Source of the DNA: Lepas anatifera
Taxonomy: Eukaryota; Arthropoda; Thecostraca; Lepadidae
NCBI GenBank assembly: GCA_034440635.1
Contig: JAOTON010000402.1
Coordinates: 1-64,000 of the forward strand
Direction: 5' to 3'
Length of the DNA: 64,000 bases
The notes beneath the pieces are model-generated. The model was not told the origin of the DNA, ran no database searches, and saw only the letters and a program-made list of their open reading frames with translations. Below, piece after piece: positions 23,501 to 33,697 of the stretch (positions are counted from its first letter, which is position 1; every line of letters begins with the position of its first letter). The translations under genes were made by a program, and so were the position numbers.

Positions 23501-24377
23501 TTCTATGCGAGAAATCGAATCGTATGTAAATTATACAAGGTTCTATACCGACGGTTCGAAGTGTGCAAGCGGTGCAGGTAGTGCCTTTGTGGGTGAAGGA
23601 CTAAGCAAAGGTTTTAGCCTGCCACTGAGCGTGTCAGTTTTTACAACAGAACTTTACGCTATACTCCGGGTTCTAAGACATATCAGACGCTTCCCTGAGG
23701 AGCGATGTCTTATTATTACTGACTCTGCTAGTTCTCTCTCTGCACTCCAGTCTTACCACCCACAACAGTGCTGGCTTATACCGGCAGTTCGGAGGCTTCT
23801 GACGAAGATTTCCTCCAGAGGAACAGATGTGCGTTTCCTATGGGTGCCGAGTCACGTCGGTATCTCAGGAAACGAAAAAGTAGACCGAGTTGCCAAAGAG
23901 GCCTCACAGTTGCCCCCGTCGCGACGATTTAGAGTCCCGGCCACAGACCTGAAGGCAGGCTTTAAAATGCTCTTAGACACTGAGTGGCAGAATAGGTGGA
24001 CAACAGAACCAGATTGTTTCTTGAAACGTCTACGTCCGTCAGTCGGGCACTGGGAATCATGCAACAGACGAAATAGAAGGGAGGAAGTGAGCCTTACCAG
24101 GCTCAGGATCGGTCATTGTTACTGTACACACGGGCATTATCTGACTAATACCGTACCCAAACTATGTCCACACTGCGGCAGCCGCCTCACTGTACAACAT
24201 GTTTTATCTGTTACTGACAGCTGCGACCAACTGAGGCGAAGTCAGCGGCGATTCTTCCCACCGGTTCCGCTGGGACAGATTCTAGGCAATGACGCGTCCA
24301 TAGACATTGGGAAAGTGTTATCATATCTGAGAGAAATACATTTTGACGTAGTATATACCCCCATCACATATTCTTAG
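20588..24377 (+). pseudogene. LINE ORF2: AP endonuclease, reverse transcriptase, RNase H (one frameshift)
   Basis: The first frame starts at ATG 20588 (overlapping the ORF1 stop) or ATG 20651. It encodes the endonuclease: LQWNMRGF, AIQETKL, GGVALFVHY, IILGDFNSYNTVWG and GSDHYPIW. The second frame, to TAG 24377, encodes the reverse transcriptase: LKPNKDGSDPLHFRPISLTS, NAQCGFRAGRSTTDHL, LLFDIEKAYDTAW, GVVQGGVLSVTLFG and the catalytic FVDDFAVW (about 22650). It continues with RNase H (FYTDGSKCASGAG, FTTELYAILR, LIITDSASSLS, WVPSHVGISGNEKVDRVAKE) and a terminal CPHCG...QHVL...C cluster. The frames join where the short A-run at 21703-21705 holds one base too many, which shifts the reading after LTPL. 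All catalytic residues I can check are present, with Val in place of the usual Ala in the FxDD box. Confidence 0.93.
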
Positions 24378-24500
24378 ATTTCACACCCTCTGTTTAGGCC
24401 AATTTAGTTAATAGGGACAACCCCAGAATGATGTAGCACAACTCTGACGGGCACATATAGCCTTTGTAGCTGCGGTGCCCTAAAACTCTAATAATCATCA
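24378..24500 (+). other. 3' UTR and TAA-like tail of the LINE
   Basis: Short untranslated region ending CTCTAATAATCATCA directly against the target duplication at 24501. There is no AATAAA signal or poly(A), consistent with I-type tails. Confidence 0.7.
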
Positions 24501-24514
24501 GAACTCTCCATTGG

Positions 24515-25330
24515 AAATACATGGGAAAATGGTTTTGACTGAATAATTCAGTAATGGATGGTGATAGAGCGTTTTTGTTAGCTGCATTAGACTCGCCTGG
24601 TCTCTGCTGTTCTAATGATATGCGTTTTATATAATTTGATATTGACCTGACCTCAGGTCAGGTCAAATCCTTGATTTGACCTAGCAAGGTCAAATTATAT
24701 ATCATTCGATTCGGCCTGCTGCGAGGATTCATAGAGTTTTAGTAGTTTTGCGCTATCTTTACTTGTTTAGATGCAATGGCCCAAAGCCTTCGTTTACATG
24801 TTATCCCTATGATGGCATGTTTTGACCTCTCGTGACCTTAAATGTGGCCTGAAAAAATGGTTCAAATATTTTCGATGGAGAAGTAGATTGGCTGCCCAAC
24901 GCCGTTTACCTTCTTTGCTACCTAGCGTTGTTCTTGAAATCTTAGGAGGGGGGGCAGGTGCCCGCCCCCTCCCGTCAAAGCGAAGGTCAATGCGCGTGTT
25001 AAGATTTTCTTTAGCTCCTCTGAGTAAAAATCTAGAGAGGAAAATGTGCATTGCCTTGTTGTTAACTTATGGAACCTTCATTGACCTCTGCTGTCTTCAA
25101 TATCAACCTGACAGGATAATTTACCTATAGGATAATTTACTTTCGTCTTGTTAAGCGTTTTTGAACGCCATCTGTGATTTTTATTTAGCTTTTTTGGGAA
25201 ATGAGATATGGAGGGACGAAACATGGCGCCCCAGTGGGGCACGTCATGCCAGGAGCCCCAACGGGGAGCGTGATAAAAAGAAACCCAGATGGGCCCGATA
25301 GCTTGTCTGAGAAACCTCTTTATCTTACCT
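24515..25330. repeat. AGGTCA-rich repeat continuing after the LINE insertion
   Basis: Continuation of the repeat split by the LINE (AAATACATGGGAAAATGG compares with AAACGCGTGGGGAAAGCG at 10247). TTGACCTGACCTCAGGTCAGGTCA at about 24642-24666 packs four half-site hexamers. The GC-rich block at 24944-24980 (GGGGGGGCAGGTGCCCGCCC) is the same kind of module seen in the other segments. No gene. Confidence 0.55.
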
Positions 25331-25700
25331 AGGCTCCTAAACTGATCTCAGCTCTTTTGAATCGATTTGGGGCCACCTAAGCTGCTTGCAATCTCTGAAC
25401 TGGCCTCGGATTCCCTACGAGCTAATAAGGGGCCCCTTGAGCTGAACTGAACGACCATGAACTGTTTTGGGCCCAAGCTGTTGAGTCCCCAAGCTGAGCT
25501 AGGAGCCGTGGAATTGAATGAGGCCCTTTCCACTTGAGCTAGCTAAGGACCCTATATCACCAAACCTAGGGGCTCCTGAGCTGAGCACTACAGCTAATCT
25601 GGTCATCTGAGCCAATTTGGGCCCCTGTGTTGAGCTGAGGGCACCTGAGATGGCCTGGTAGCCTCTGAAGTACTTTAACCCTCGCCCCATCGGGGCCCCT
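25331..25700. repeat. Degenerate short-period repeat built on GGGCCCC and GAGCTGA motifs
   Basis: Words such as GGGGCCCCTTGAGCTGAACT, GGGCCCAAGCTGTTGAG, AAGCTGAGCTAGGAGCC, GGGGCTCCTGAGCTGAGC and TGTTGAGCTGAGGGCACC recur every 20-60 bases. It reads like an old tandem array decayed beyond exact periodicity. It is not obviously part of the neighbouring AGGTCA repeats. Confidence 0.5.
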
Positions 25701-25739
25701 AAGATTTTTTTCGGGATAGCAGAAAAACGACAAGACGCA

Positions 25740-26227
25740 GCACCACACTTGAGGGATCTATCTCGCACCCCATCATTCTTCCACCATTGCTGAAATTTTT
25801 TATCCCGGGTCACCCAAGGTCAGGTTGCCAGGCGAGGTCAACCAAGGTTACCTCACTTCAACTTTTGGCTCTATAAGAGCTACATTTCTTAGTCGATCGA
25901 TTTAAAACTTCCTACACTTCATGACCTTTCCAGAATCTATAAGGTCTATATCCATGATTTTTAGATTTCGCGACCTGAGTTCAGGTCACGAGGTGACCTC
26001 TCCCATTGCAAAAGCATGGGAAAAAGCTATCTTATGATCTAAAAGTCATAAAAACGACTGCAAATGCTCAGCTTGCTCAGAAAAGCGTTCTTGGACACCC
26101 TTGCACGTATCCCATGCGCCATATTTTCCCTTTGATCTCTCCGAGGTCATCCAAGGTCACCAGGGGTCAAAAAGTGTTTTGAGAATAACTTTTGACCTGA
26201 TTAAGCTAAAGCACTGAATCAAACATG
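25740..26227 (-). repeat. AGGTCA-rich repeat, segment 3 (left part, interrupted by palindromic element)
   Basis: On the minus strand this matches 34735-35200 (TAAAATTTCAGGGATGATGG through GACCTCTCCCATTG to the GGGTCAAAA and TCAGGTCAAA stretch). It continues after the palindromic insertion at 29601-30030. It provides the pre-insertion context that fixes the ends of that element. Confidence 0.7.
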
Positions 26228-27145
26228 ATCGTGTATTAGAGTGGGTTGATTTTGCATTTTTATTTTTGATCCCCGCTCCCCGGGTAATTTCTGATGTCTT
26301 GGCACCCAGTGATCACGAATCAGGCCAAAGTTTATTTGATCATTTTTTCGTGCTGGCGAAAACGAATATTTTGCAGAGGCAAAACATGATTTTTTAGCCA
26401 AATTGCTTCCTGCTGCTCGGAATGACAAATTAAAAATTAGACTAAAAAACATGCTGATTGACACGTCTATTGTCTACAAAATGACACCATTTAAAACGAT
26501 CTGTGCCTCTCCATAATCTCGAAGAAAGAACAAATGTTGCACAAGTTGCCGCGTATTGCGTCACGCTGGCCACAATAAGACTGCCGCTGGGCGTCGTTTC
26601 ACGGCCTTCTGAGCGGCGCTGAGTCTCCAGGGCCGATAGAGTATATTGGTCCTGCGTCCTGTCTGCAGCAAACTTGAAAAACGTCTGACTGCATTGCTTG
26701 TCTGGCGGTAAAAAAACGCTGATTTTAATTATTAAAATTCCAGTACAAGTCCCACACGCACTGCTGTTCACATTAGCGTGATTGATAAGAAAAGTCCCTC
26801 ATAGATATGCGTCAACGCAGCAAGCATTGATTTTGTCATGCCGGTTCAGAGAGGCCTGCTTTCCTCGCTGAATATTCGAGCTTACCTGTCTGAGATGCGC
26901 ACCGTGTTCATAATTCTTGAGATGTACGGTGATTTTGAAAGTATGATTTAAGTCGATTTGTGTTGCTTTCCAGACATGAGCGCCCGCAAAGGGAAAGCGA
27001 AGTATCATAAAGTGTTTTAAGTGGCGTCATACGACCTGCCTCACAACAAGCTTCCTCTGAATCTGGATGTGATCGGAAGCGTTTTGCTAATCAGAGCTCA
27101 ACAAAATTGAGTTCCGAATTCCAGTAAAAAAACATAAGTTAAGTT

Positions 27146-27613
27146 GTGGACGAAACCATCTCGCTGTGTGACCGGGCTTCTATCCCGACCATGAGAAAAG
27201 ACAAGGTCCTAGTTCAGATAAACTGTCTGTGGAATGAGATAGACTACGCTAGAAAAGGTGGGCCACACAGCTGGAAAAAGGCCGCTAAGGGCCAGTTTCG
27301 CGCCAGGCTGGATAATCTATGCGATATCTCCTCAGCTGCCAGAGTGCCGGAGCACCCGGAAGGCATTGCATTCTTGAGAGACCAGCGCTTGGACCGCCCG
27401 AAGACGATTGGCCCAGTAGACGATGTCACCATGGAGTGCTTGCGTCGGCAGATTAAAAGGCAAGCGAGGAGGACGACAGCAACGGAGCCTACACTCAACG
27501 CCGCCATTGCCAAGCCATGCGACCAGTCAACCCTTGTACCAGCAGTCTTCGGGCGTCGATCCGCTGCCCAATCAGCTAATCGAGCCATAAGATCGGTCAC
27601 CTGGATGAATTGA
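27146..27613 (+). CDS. Unidentified protein in the left arm of the palindromic element
   Basis: A 155-codon open frame whose first codon is GTG; the first ATG is at 27190, so it probably continues from upstream coding sequence. Near 26977-27115 the pieces KAKYHKVF and HNKLPLNLD, broken by stops here, look like the N-terminal part of the same protein. It contains CDRASIPTMRKDKVLVQI, then FRARLDNLCDIS, then IAFLRDQRLDRPKTIG and a basic end (RRQIKRQARR). I recall a widespread arthropod/cnidarian family of unknown function with an xDRAxIPT start, a FxxxLxxLxDIxxA middle and an FLxxQRxxxR block, and this matches that order. The function is unknown. The right arm has the same sequence with frameshifts (28195-28612). 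Confidence 0.5.
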   Translation: MDETISLCDRASIPTMRKDKVLVQINCLWNEIDYARKGGPHSWKKAAKGQFRARLDNLCDISSAARVPEHPEGIAFLRDQRLDRPKTIGPVDDVTMECLRRQIKRQARRTTATEPTLNAAIAKPCDQSTLVPAVFGRRSAAQSANRAIRSVTWMN

Positions 27614-28194
27614 TGACAAGCGATGATGGAAATCCCGGCCATGCCGGTGCCGCCGCTGTTGAGACCGCCGCCCGCTGCAGCCAGCTCCGATGCTGTTATC
27701 TCCGCCGTCAGTGACGACCCAGATTATTATCCCGCAACTCCTCCCGGGACCAAGACATCAGCTTGACAAGACCAGCTTCTTGGCGGAGGCCGTAGATGCA
27801 GCCAGCATTGGCACCACAAAAGCCGCCTCAATGCTTTCTATCCAGCAGGGTTCTGTCGTTACACAGTCCACACTATTTGGAGTTTTCTCTTTCTTGGCCT
27901 GTCCAAGACGGTACTGAGTTAGGACCGTGTTACGACCGAACCCTACTGGATAAAAGGCATTGAGGCGGCTTTTCTGGTGCCAATGCTGGCTGCATCTATG
28001 GCCTCCACCAAGAAGCTGAGATCCGATGTCTTGATCCAGGGAGGAGTTGCGGGATAATAATCTGGGTCGTCACTGACGGCGGAGATAACAGCATCGGAGC
28101 TGGCTGCCGCGGGCGTCGGTGATGCTGAGGCCAGCGGCGGCGGTCTCAACAGCGGCGGCACCGGCATGGCCGGTATTTCCATCATCGCTTGTCA

Positions 28195-28848
28195 TCAATT
28201 CATCCAGGTGACCGATCTTATGGCTCGATTAGCTGATTGGGCAGCGGGTCGAGGCCCGAAGACTGCTGGTACAGGGGTTGACTGGGCGCATGGCTTGGCA
28301 CTGGCGGCGTTGAGTGAAGGCTCCCCTGCCGTCGTCCTCCTCGCTTGCCTTTTAATCTGCCGACGCAAGCACTCCATGGTGACATCGTCTACTGGGCCAA
28401 TCGTCTTCGGGCGGTCCAAGCGCTGGTCTCTCAAGAATGCAATGTCTTCCGGGTGCTCCGGCACTGGCAGCCGAGGAGATATCGCATAGGCTATTCAGCC
28501 TGGCACGAAACCGGCCCTCAGAGGCCTTCCAGCTGTGTGGCCCACCCTCCTTAGTGTAGTCCATCTCCTTCCACAGGCTGTTTATCTGAACTAGGACCTT
28601 GTCTTTTCTCATGGTGTGGATAGAAGCCCGGTCCCACGCAGAGGTGATTTCATCCGCAACTTGAATTATGACGTATTTTTACTGGAATTCGGGACTTCAT
28701 TTTGTTGCGCTCTGATAAGCAAAACTCTTCCGATCCCATCCAGATTCAGAGGGAGCTTGTTGTGGTGCAGCTCGTAAGACACCACTTGAAACATTTTATG
28801 ATACTTCGCTTTCCGTTTGCTGGTGCTCATATTTCGAGAACAACACAA
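28195..28848 (-). pseudogene. Same unidentified protein in the right arm, broken
   Basis: The minus-strand pieces are KRKAKYHKMFQVVSYELH and PLNLDGIGRVLLIRAQQNE (28700-28820), then MRKDKVLVQINSLWKE (up to 28612) and, in another frame, IAFLRDQRLDRPKTIG to RRQIKRQARR (28464 downwards). Compared with the left arm, the N-terminal part is better preserved here and the C-terminal part worse. The two arms have therefore decayed independently after the inverted duplication. A conserved WDRASI...TM segment (about 28610-28640) has Trp where the left arm has Cys. Confidence 0.5.
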
Positions 28849-29600
28849 ATTGACTTCTTCAAGCTAATCATGCTTTCACAAATCATGCTTTCAAACTCAC
28901 CCTACATGTCAAGAATCGTAAACACGGTATGTATCTCAGACAGGTAAGCTCGAATATTCAGCTAGGAAAGCAGGCCTCTCTGAATCGGCATGACAAAATC
29001 AATATTTGTTGCCTGGGTGCATGTCTATGAGGGACCCTTCTTATCAATCACGCTAAGGTGAGCAGCAGTGCGTGTGGGACTTGTACTGCAATTTTTAATA
29101 ATTAAATTCAGTGTTTTTACCGCCAGACAAGCGATGCAGTTATACATTGTTCAAGTTTGATACAGACAGGACGCAGGACCAGCATACTCAATCGGCCCTG
29201 GAGACTCAGCGCCGCTCAGAAGGCCGTGAAACGATGCCCAGCGGCAGCACCATTGTGGCCAGCGTGACGCAATACGCGGCAACTTGTGCAACATTTGTAC
29301 TTGCTTCGAGATTATGGAGAGTACAGATCTGTTGAAATGGTGTCATTTTGTAGGCAATAGACGTGCCAATCAGCACGTATTTTTGTCTAATTTTTAATTT
29401 GTCATTCCTAGCAGCAGGAAGCAATTTGGCTCAAAAATCATGTTTTTCCTCTGCAAACTATTCATTTTCGCCAGCACGAAAAATGATCAAATAAACTTGG
29501 TTTGGCCTGATTCGTGATCACTGGGTGCCAAGACATTAGAAATTGCCCGGGGAGCGGGGATCAAAAATAAAAACGCAAAATCAACCCACCCTATCGTGTA

Positions 29601-30028
29601 TGTCTCGACAATGGTTTTCATTTGATGTACGGCAAGGTCACTTTCTGACCTTTCGTGAACTCAGGTCATATTAGGTCACGCGGTGGCCTATGGAGGTCAA
29701 ACTACTGGCGGGAGGTCATTACGTTCCACATAAGAGGAAAAGGTCTGGTATTTTCCTATGAAATTTACTCTACCAGATCTGATTAGCTCTAATGACATAA
29801 GAGTTATGCCCAGTTTTCTTAAGCACTGCATATTTTAGTGAAAATAGCCTATCCTGACCTAACTTGACCTCTGGTGGCCAAACCATTGACCTGATCACTT
29901 AACCATGCGAGTAATTTCGTACTGAATTTACGCAAGCTTTCTAATGTACTTTGCAGATTTACGCAAACCCCCAGATTTTCGGAGTAAGACGGGGGCATTG
30001 GTAGCCCCCGGTGGGGCGAAGGTGGCGC

Positions 30029-30031
<3 letters not shown>
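29601..30031 (-). repeat. AGGTCA-rich repeat, segment 3 (right part)
   Basis: This completes the copy interrupted by the palindromic element. It matches 34275-34715 on the opposite strand, including the GC-rich end GGTGGGGCGAAGGTGGCGCC at about 30010-30029. Hexamers AGGTCA/TGACCT are frequent. Confidence 0.7.

Positions 30032-30085
<54 letters not shown>
30032..30085. repeat. (TA)n microsatellite
   Basis: About 27 TA units directly at the GC-rich edge of the preceding repeat, followed by GCATATAGCC. Confidence 0.95.
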
Positions 30086-30088
<3 letters not shown>

Positions 30089-30363
30089 TATAGCCTGTTC
30101 TTTTATATAGTTAGTTAGCAAAGTCATCCGATTGAGTCTTTAACATTTTCCTCACGGATGCCTCGTCCCATAGCTGACCAGCCACGACACTGGAATGGGC
30201 CGGCCTGACCATGAGATTGAGCGGGACACAAACAGCCTACAGTCCAGCACCGGGGGTGCCCATCGCACGGGCTGCGACAACGTGACCTCTGCGCGGAGAC
30301 TGCAGTCACTTCTGCTCACGTAACAGGCGGCCCATCAAGAAATTTCCGATCGCGGCTTTCGGT

Positions 30364-30399
30364 CTGCTGCCCGGCGCCCGGGTGGGCGCCGGGCAGCAG
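30364..30399. repeat. Perfect 16-bp GC hairpin at the edge of foldback copy A
   Basis: CTGCTGCCCGGCGCCC (30364-30379) pairs exactly with 30384-30399 around a GGGT loop. It lies a few bases before the point (about 30400) where homology to the other foldback copies starts, so it marks the truncated or rearranged left end. Confidence 0.75.
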
Positions 30400-32808
30400 G
30401 AGGATCTCCTCGAAACGGTTAAAAATTTCATGTTTCGGGCGCGATTGGCCACCCGCCGTTGCAGTCTCCCCTTGTTAAATTGGGATGAAAGGAGTGCATC
30501 ACCTACCAGTTAAGACAGCGTGGCATGTGCGTGTGTATAAGAGCGCTATATGGGATTTAACATGCAGGCATTTACTTGTCAGATGTATTTGCAGAGCAAT
30601 ACAAATACATATTATTCCACAAAAGACCTGAAATTAATTGATTCAGCACCCTAGTACTCTAAATCCCGACAGAACAGGAATGCCTTCCGGAGGCGAACCT
30701 TTTTCTGGTAACATTCGTTGGAGAACGTCGTTGGGGCAGGTGCTTCTCCGTATTCTCCTGCGAATTATTTAAGAGCTCTGATACTGCTAGAAGAAGACCC
30801 TGCTGCGTATGTTTACCCTTTGGATGGCCACGAAATCTTCCACCAGCTCCACACCACGCTGTGGGATCATTCACCACATTAAGTTCTGGAATACCTTGAA
30901 ACAGGAGAAGTTATACCAGTCACCAGCTTCTTAACGGAGCCATTTCTGGTCAGAATATTTCAGATTCAGGCAATCGAATACCAGCCAGCTGTCAGGAGTG
31001 ACAAGCTGGCTGAGGCTTAGTACCGAGCATTTACAGAGCTCTTCATAGCCTCTATCGGAAACTTAAGCCTGCCCTAGTCAAATGTGAATCGTTTACTGTT
31101 TTGGCAAATTGTTGTGCGACTGGCTCTTTACCTCCAAGATGGTGGTTCTCACCAGCGGGACAGAATATAACTTTCTGTGCACAGATACCACAGCTGATGG
31201 CAAATTGACTTCAGCACATTCAGGGCGATTTCTATATTAAGTTAAAGAAAGCACTGCACTGCATTTTATGGATAGCTTTGAGGCTCATAGAAGGCTCTAA
31301 AGCTGACTATCCGCGACGGAGGAACCCGAATGCATGCATGAACCATTTACAAGGAAAGCCGTTGAATCTTTTGGGGTCTGGGTAGCTTAGTCGGTTAGCG
31401 CTTGCGCGGCTCGAGCAATGGCGTTATTTATGTGCTGGGTGTCGTGTGTTCGAGCCCACCCAGAGGCAGAATCTGGCGCCCTGCTCTAGCCAAAGCTAAT
31501 TCTTTCCCTCTCGCCTCTGATGCCATATGACCTGAGCAGTTGATGCGTTGCTAAACTCCAAAAATTATAATATTCCGTCTTTAAGTATCTTCTGGAATGA
31601 TGAACGGAATCTGACTCAGTAGTAGCGCGCACTTCATGCCATAAATATCCTACATTCCATAATATGGCTCGCTGCTGGGCTCCGGGTCTTCTAAACAGAC
31701 AGTTGTTGGAGACAACATCTCCTGACAGCCACACGTAAACCAGCTTGCGCAATTCGTGATTATCTTCTCAAGGAAAACAGAGCTGGCATGTCTTCCAGAA
31801 CCAAAGCACTAGCCGGGGCTGACGATCCAGGAACGTTCCCTGATAGGTCTTCCAATAAAAATACTCCGGTAATGTATAGAGGCGCTGAAGTCAATGTGCA
31901 AACGCAACCGTTATTTGTGACCAGAAAGTAATAATCTGCTTCGCAAATAAGAATCACAATGCTGAAGGTCAAAAGGCAGTGATACAGCACCTGGCCTAAA
32001 CAGCAAAACCATCCACCTTTCAGTTAGATAGGCTTAAGTTTCCGACAGAGGCTATGAAGAACTCGGCTCGATACCAAGCCTCTCCCAATTTCTCATTCCT
32101 GAAAGCTGGATGGTATTCGAGCGCCTAAATCTGAAAGATTCTGAGATGAAATGGCTCCGTTGAGAAGCTGGTGACTGGTATAGCTTCCCCTGTTTCAAGG
32201 TATTCCAGAACTTACTGTGGTGAACGGTCCCACAGAACGTGGTGTGAAGCTGATGGAAGATTTCGTGAGCCACCTAAAGGGTAAAAATATGAAACAGGAT
32301 CTTCTTTTATCAGTACCAGGGCTCTTAAATAGTTCGCAGGAGAATAGGGAGAAGCACCTGCCTCACAACGTTCTCCAGCGATAGTTACTAGAGAAAGGTT
32401 CGCCTCCGGAAGGCATTCCTGTTCTGTCGGGATTTAGAGTACTAGGGTGCTAAATCATTTAATTTCAGGTCTTTTGTGGAATAACAGGTATTTGTATTGC
32501 GCTGCAAATACATCTGACAAGTAAATGTTTGCATGTTAAATCCCATCTACCGCTCTTATACGCACGCACATGCCACGCTGTCTTTACTGGTAGGTTATGC
32601 ACCCTTTTATCCCAATTTAACAAGGGGAGACTGCAACGCCGGGCGGCCAATCGCGCCCGAACATGAAATCTTTAACCGTTTTGAGGCGATCTTTCCCGCT
32701 GTCGTAGATGCTTGGAATGTGGCTCATTGAAATAAAAATTGAGTATATAATAGGAGAAAGTGGGTTCGAGTCTGAAAAGTAAAAAAATGTTTTTTGAACG
32801 ACCCTAAT
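30400..32808. mobile_element. Foldback-type DNA transposon, copy A (long inverted arms)
   Basis: The left arm (about 30400-31200) and right arm (about 31980-32808) are inverted copies: TTAACATGCAGGC...GTCAGATGTATTTGCAG on the left reappears as its complement on the right, as do the GGAATGCCTTCCGGAGGCGA and ACCTTGAAACAGG blocks. The right terminus ends TTTTGAACGACCCT, as in copy B (56182-62204), whose left end is AGGGTCGTTCAAA. Copy A is in the opposite overall orientation to copy B and has lost about 100 bases at its left end. Open frames of about 70 codons shared by the copies are not accompanied by any domain and look like chance frames in a conserved TIR. No transposase is visible. Confidence 0.75.
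31377..31570 (+). repeat. tRNA-derived SINE inside foldback copy A
   Basis: The head GGGTAGCTTAGTCGGTTAGC carries a pol III A box and is followed by a B box (GTGTTCGAGCCC). The body ends in CAGTTGATGCGTTGCTAAAC. The same SINE sits at the equivalent place in copy B (57308-57502, minus), so it was present before the foldback family spread. Confidence 0.7.
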
Positions 32809-32829
32809 GCACCATGCATTCACCGCTAT

Positions 32830-33240
32830 CTTCGCCATTTGAAGGGGACACCTCAATGAGGTTTCCCCCTGTTCCGTCCGGGGCGGGGGGGCACATTGTC
32901 ATTCCTCTGCCTATGCCGGTAGTAATGCTGAGGGTCGACAACCGACTCGGCAGCCTTGGCGGGAAGTTCCTTTTTATCGACAAGCGGCAGGCGGTATGGC
33001 GCCCAAACCTCCGCGTCTGTTACGTAAACAGCGTCGAAGGGCGGGTGCTCTGGGGTGCCGGCAGGTGGGGAGGGGTAACATGAAAGCTGCGTCCGCAACC
33101 CGCGTCAACCACGGGGCGGCCGCCAGCGCGCCACGTGCAAGCGGCGTTCCATGTTTTATTTGTGATACATGTGCGAGTCTGTGGTATATATTGTCTGCGC
33201 TGGTGTAGGGACTGGGGTTCATCGTCAGGTAAGCGCACGT
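32830..33240. other. GC-rich island with open frames on both strands, unidentified
   Basis: A sharp GC-rich block between AT-rich repeats. On the plus strand one frame reads VMLRVDNRLGSLGGKFLFID and continues for about 60 residues; minus-strand frames of 70-97 codons overlap it. No family is recognised. It could be an exon, a CpG-rich promoter or a repeat fragment. Only one copy is seen in this window. Confidence 0.25.
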
Positions 33241-33431
33241 CAGAGCAAGAGTCCGGTAATTAGACATTCAGGCTTACAGGGAGTGTTTCACTTTGTTGAT
33301 GTTCGAAAGTGTGCCACTTAAGGTCAGAATAAATCTGAAATTCAGGTACCTAACTACGATCATTGGCGGGTCTATGAGCACGGGTGGAGAATTGTTCTTA
33401 AAGTTACCCCGGCCGGCGGCCAATGCCTGGC

Positions 33432-33697
33432 CAGTGGCGGATTCAGCGCACCTGTTTGTGGGGGGGCAAAAAATTAACCAGGGCTCGTCGACCGGGGGTA
33501 CATGGGGTGGGAAACTACGTTGGCGTGGCCTTTATTGTGTCCACGGGGGGTGGGGGGGGGTTGTGAAGTGGTGTTGACGTGGTCTTGGGTTTTGTGTCGT
33601 CGACCGGGAGAGAGGGGGGCGCTAATTTGTATTGTTAGTCCCCCACATATTTTTTTGGAGGAAGGCTAAGCCCATTCTGCCCCTGGATCCGCCAGCG
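33432..33697. mobile_element. hAT-like MITE, 266 bp
   Basis: The ends CAGTGGCGGATTCAG and (complement) CGCTGGCGGATCCAG form imperfect TIRs. They are flanked by TGCCTGGC (33424-33431) and TACCTGGC (33698-33705), an 8-bp duplication with one difference. The GC-rich interior with long G-runs is typical of this MITE type. The open frames are chance. Confidence 0.75.

Larger units (their letters stand above)
17541..24500 (+). mobile_element. Full-length I-type non-LTR retrotransposon, 6.96 kb, with 14-bp target duplication
   Basis: GAACTCTCCATTGG occurs immediately before (17527-17540) and after (24501-24514). The same host repeat is present without the insertion at 10162-10260. The element has a GC-rich 5' UTR of about 1.02 kb, ORF1 (gag-like), ORF2 (endonuclease, reverse transcriptase, RNase H) and a short 3' UTR. 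It ends in TAATAATCATCA, reminiscent of the TAA-repeat tails of I elements rather than poly(A). RNase H in ORF2 also fits the I group. Apart from a one-base frameshift in ORF2, it appears intact, so it is probably young. Confidence 0.9.
26236..29592. mobile_element. 3.36-kb palindromic (foldback-like) element with 8-bp target duplication
   Basis: Left arm 26236-27864 and right arm 27927-29592 are inverted copies, roughly 90% identical by eye, joined by a 62-bp unique spacer. The ends read TTAGAGTGGGTTGATTTTGC on the left and AGGGTGGGTTGATTTTGC (complement) on the right. ATCGTGTA flanks both sides (26228-26235 and 29593-29600). The host repeat exists uninterrupted at about 34700-34730, where the corresponding AACACGAT occurs once. 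Both arms carry the same coding sequence pointing to the centre. No transposase is recognised. An 8-bp duplication fits hAT, P or Merlin types, but the terminal sequence does not let me choose. Confidence 0.88.

Noticed and set aside
32052..32273. 73-codon frame shared with 56706-56927 (AHEIFHQLHTTFCGT type)
   Set aside because: It lies in the inverted arms of the foldback element and is interrupted in the other arms; no domain. Conservation is explained by the recent copying of the element.
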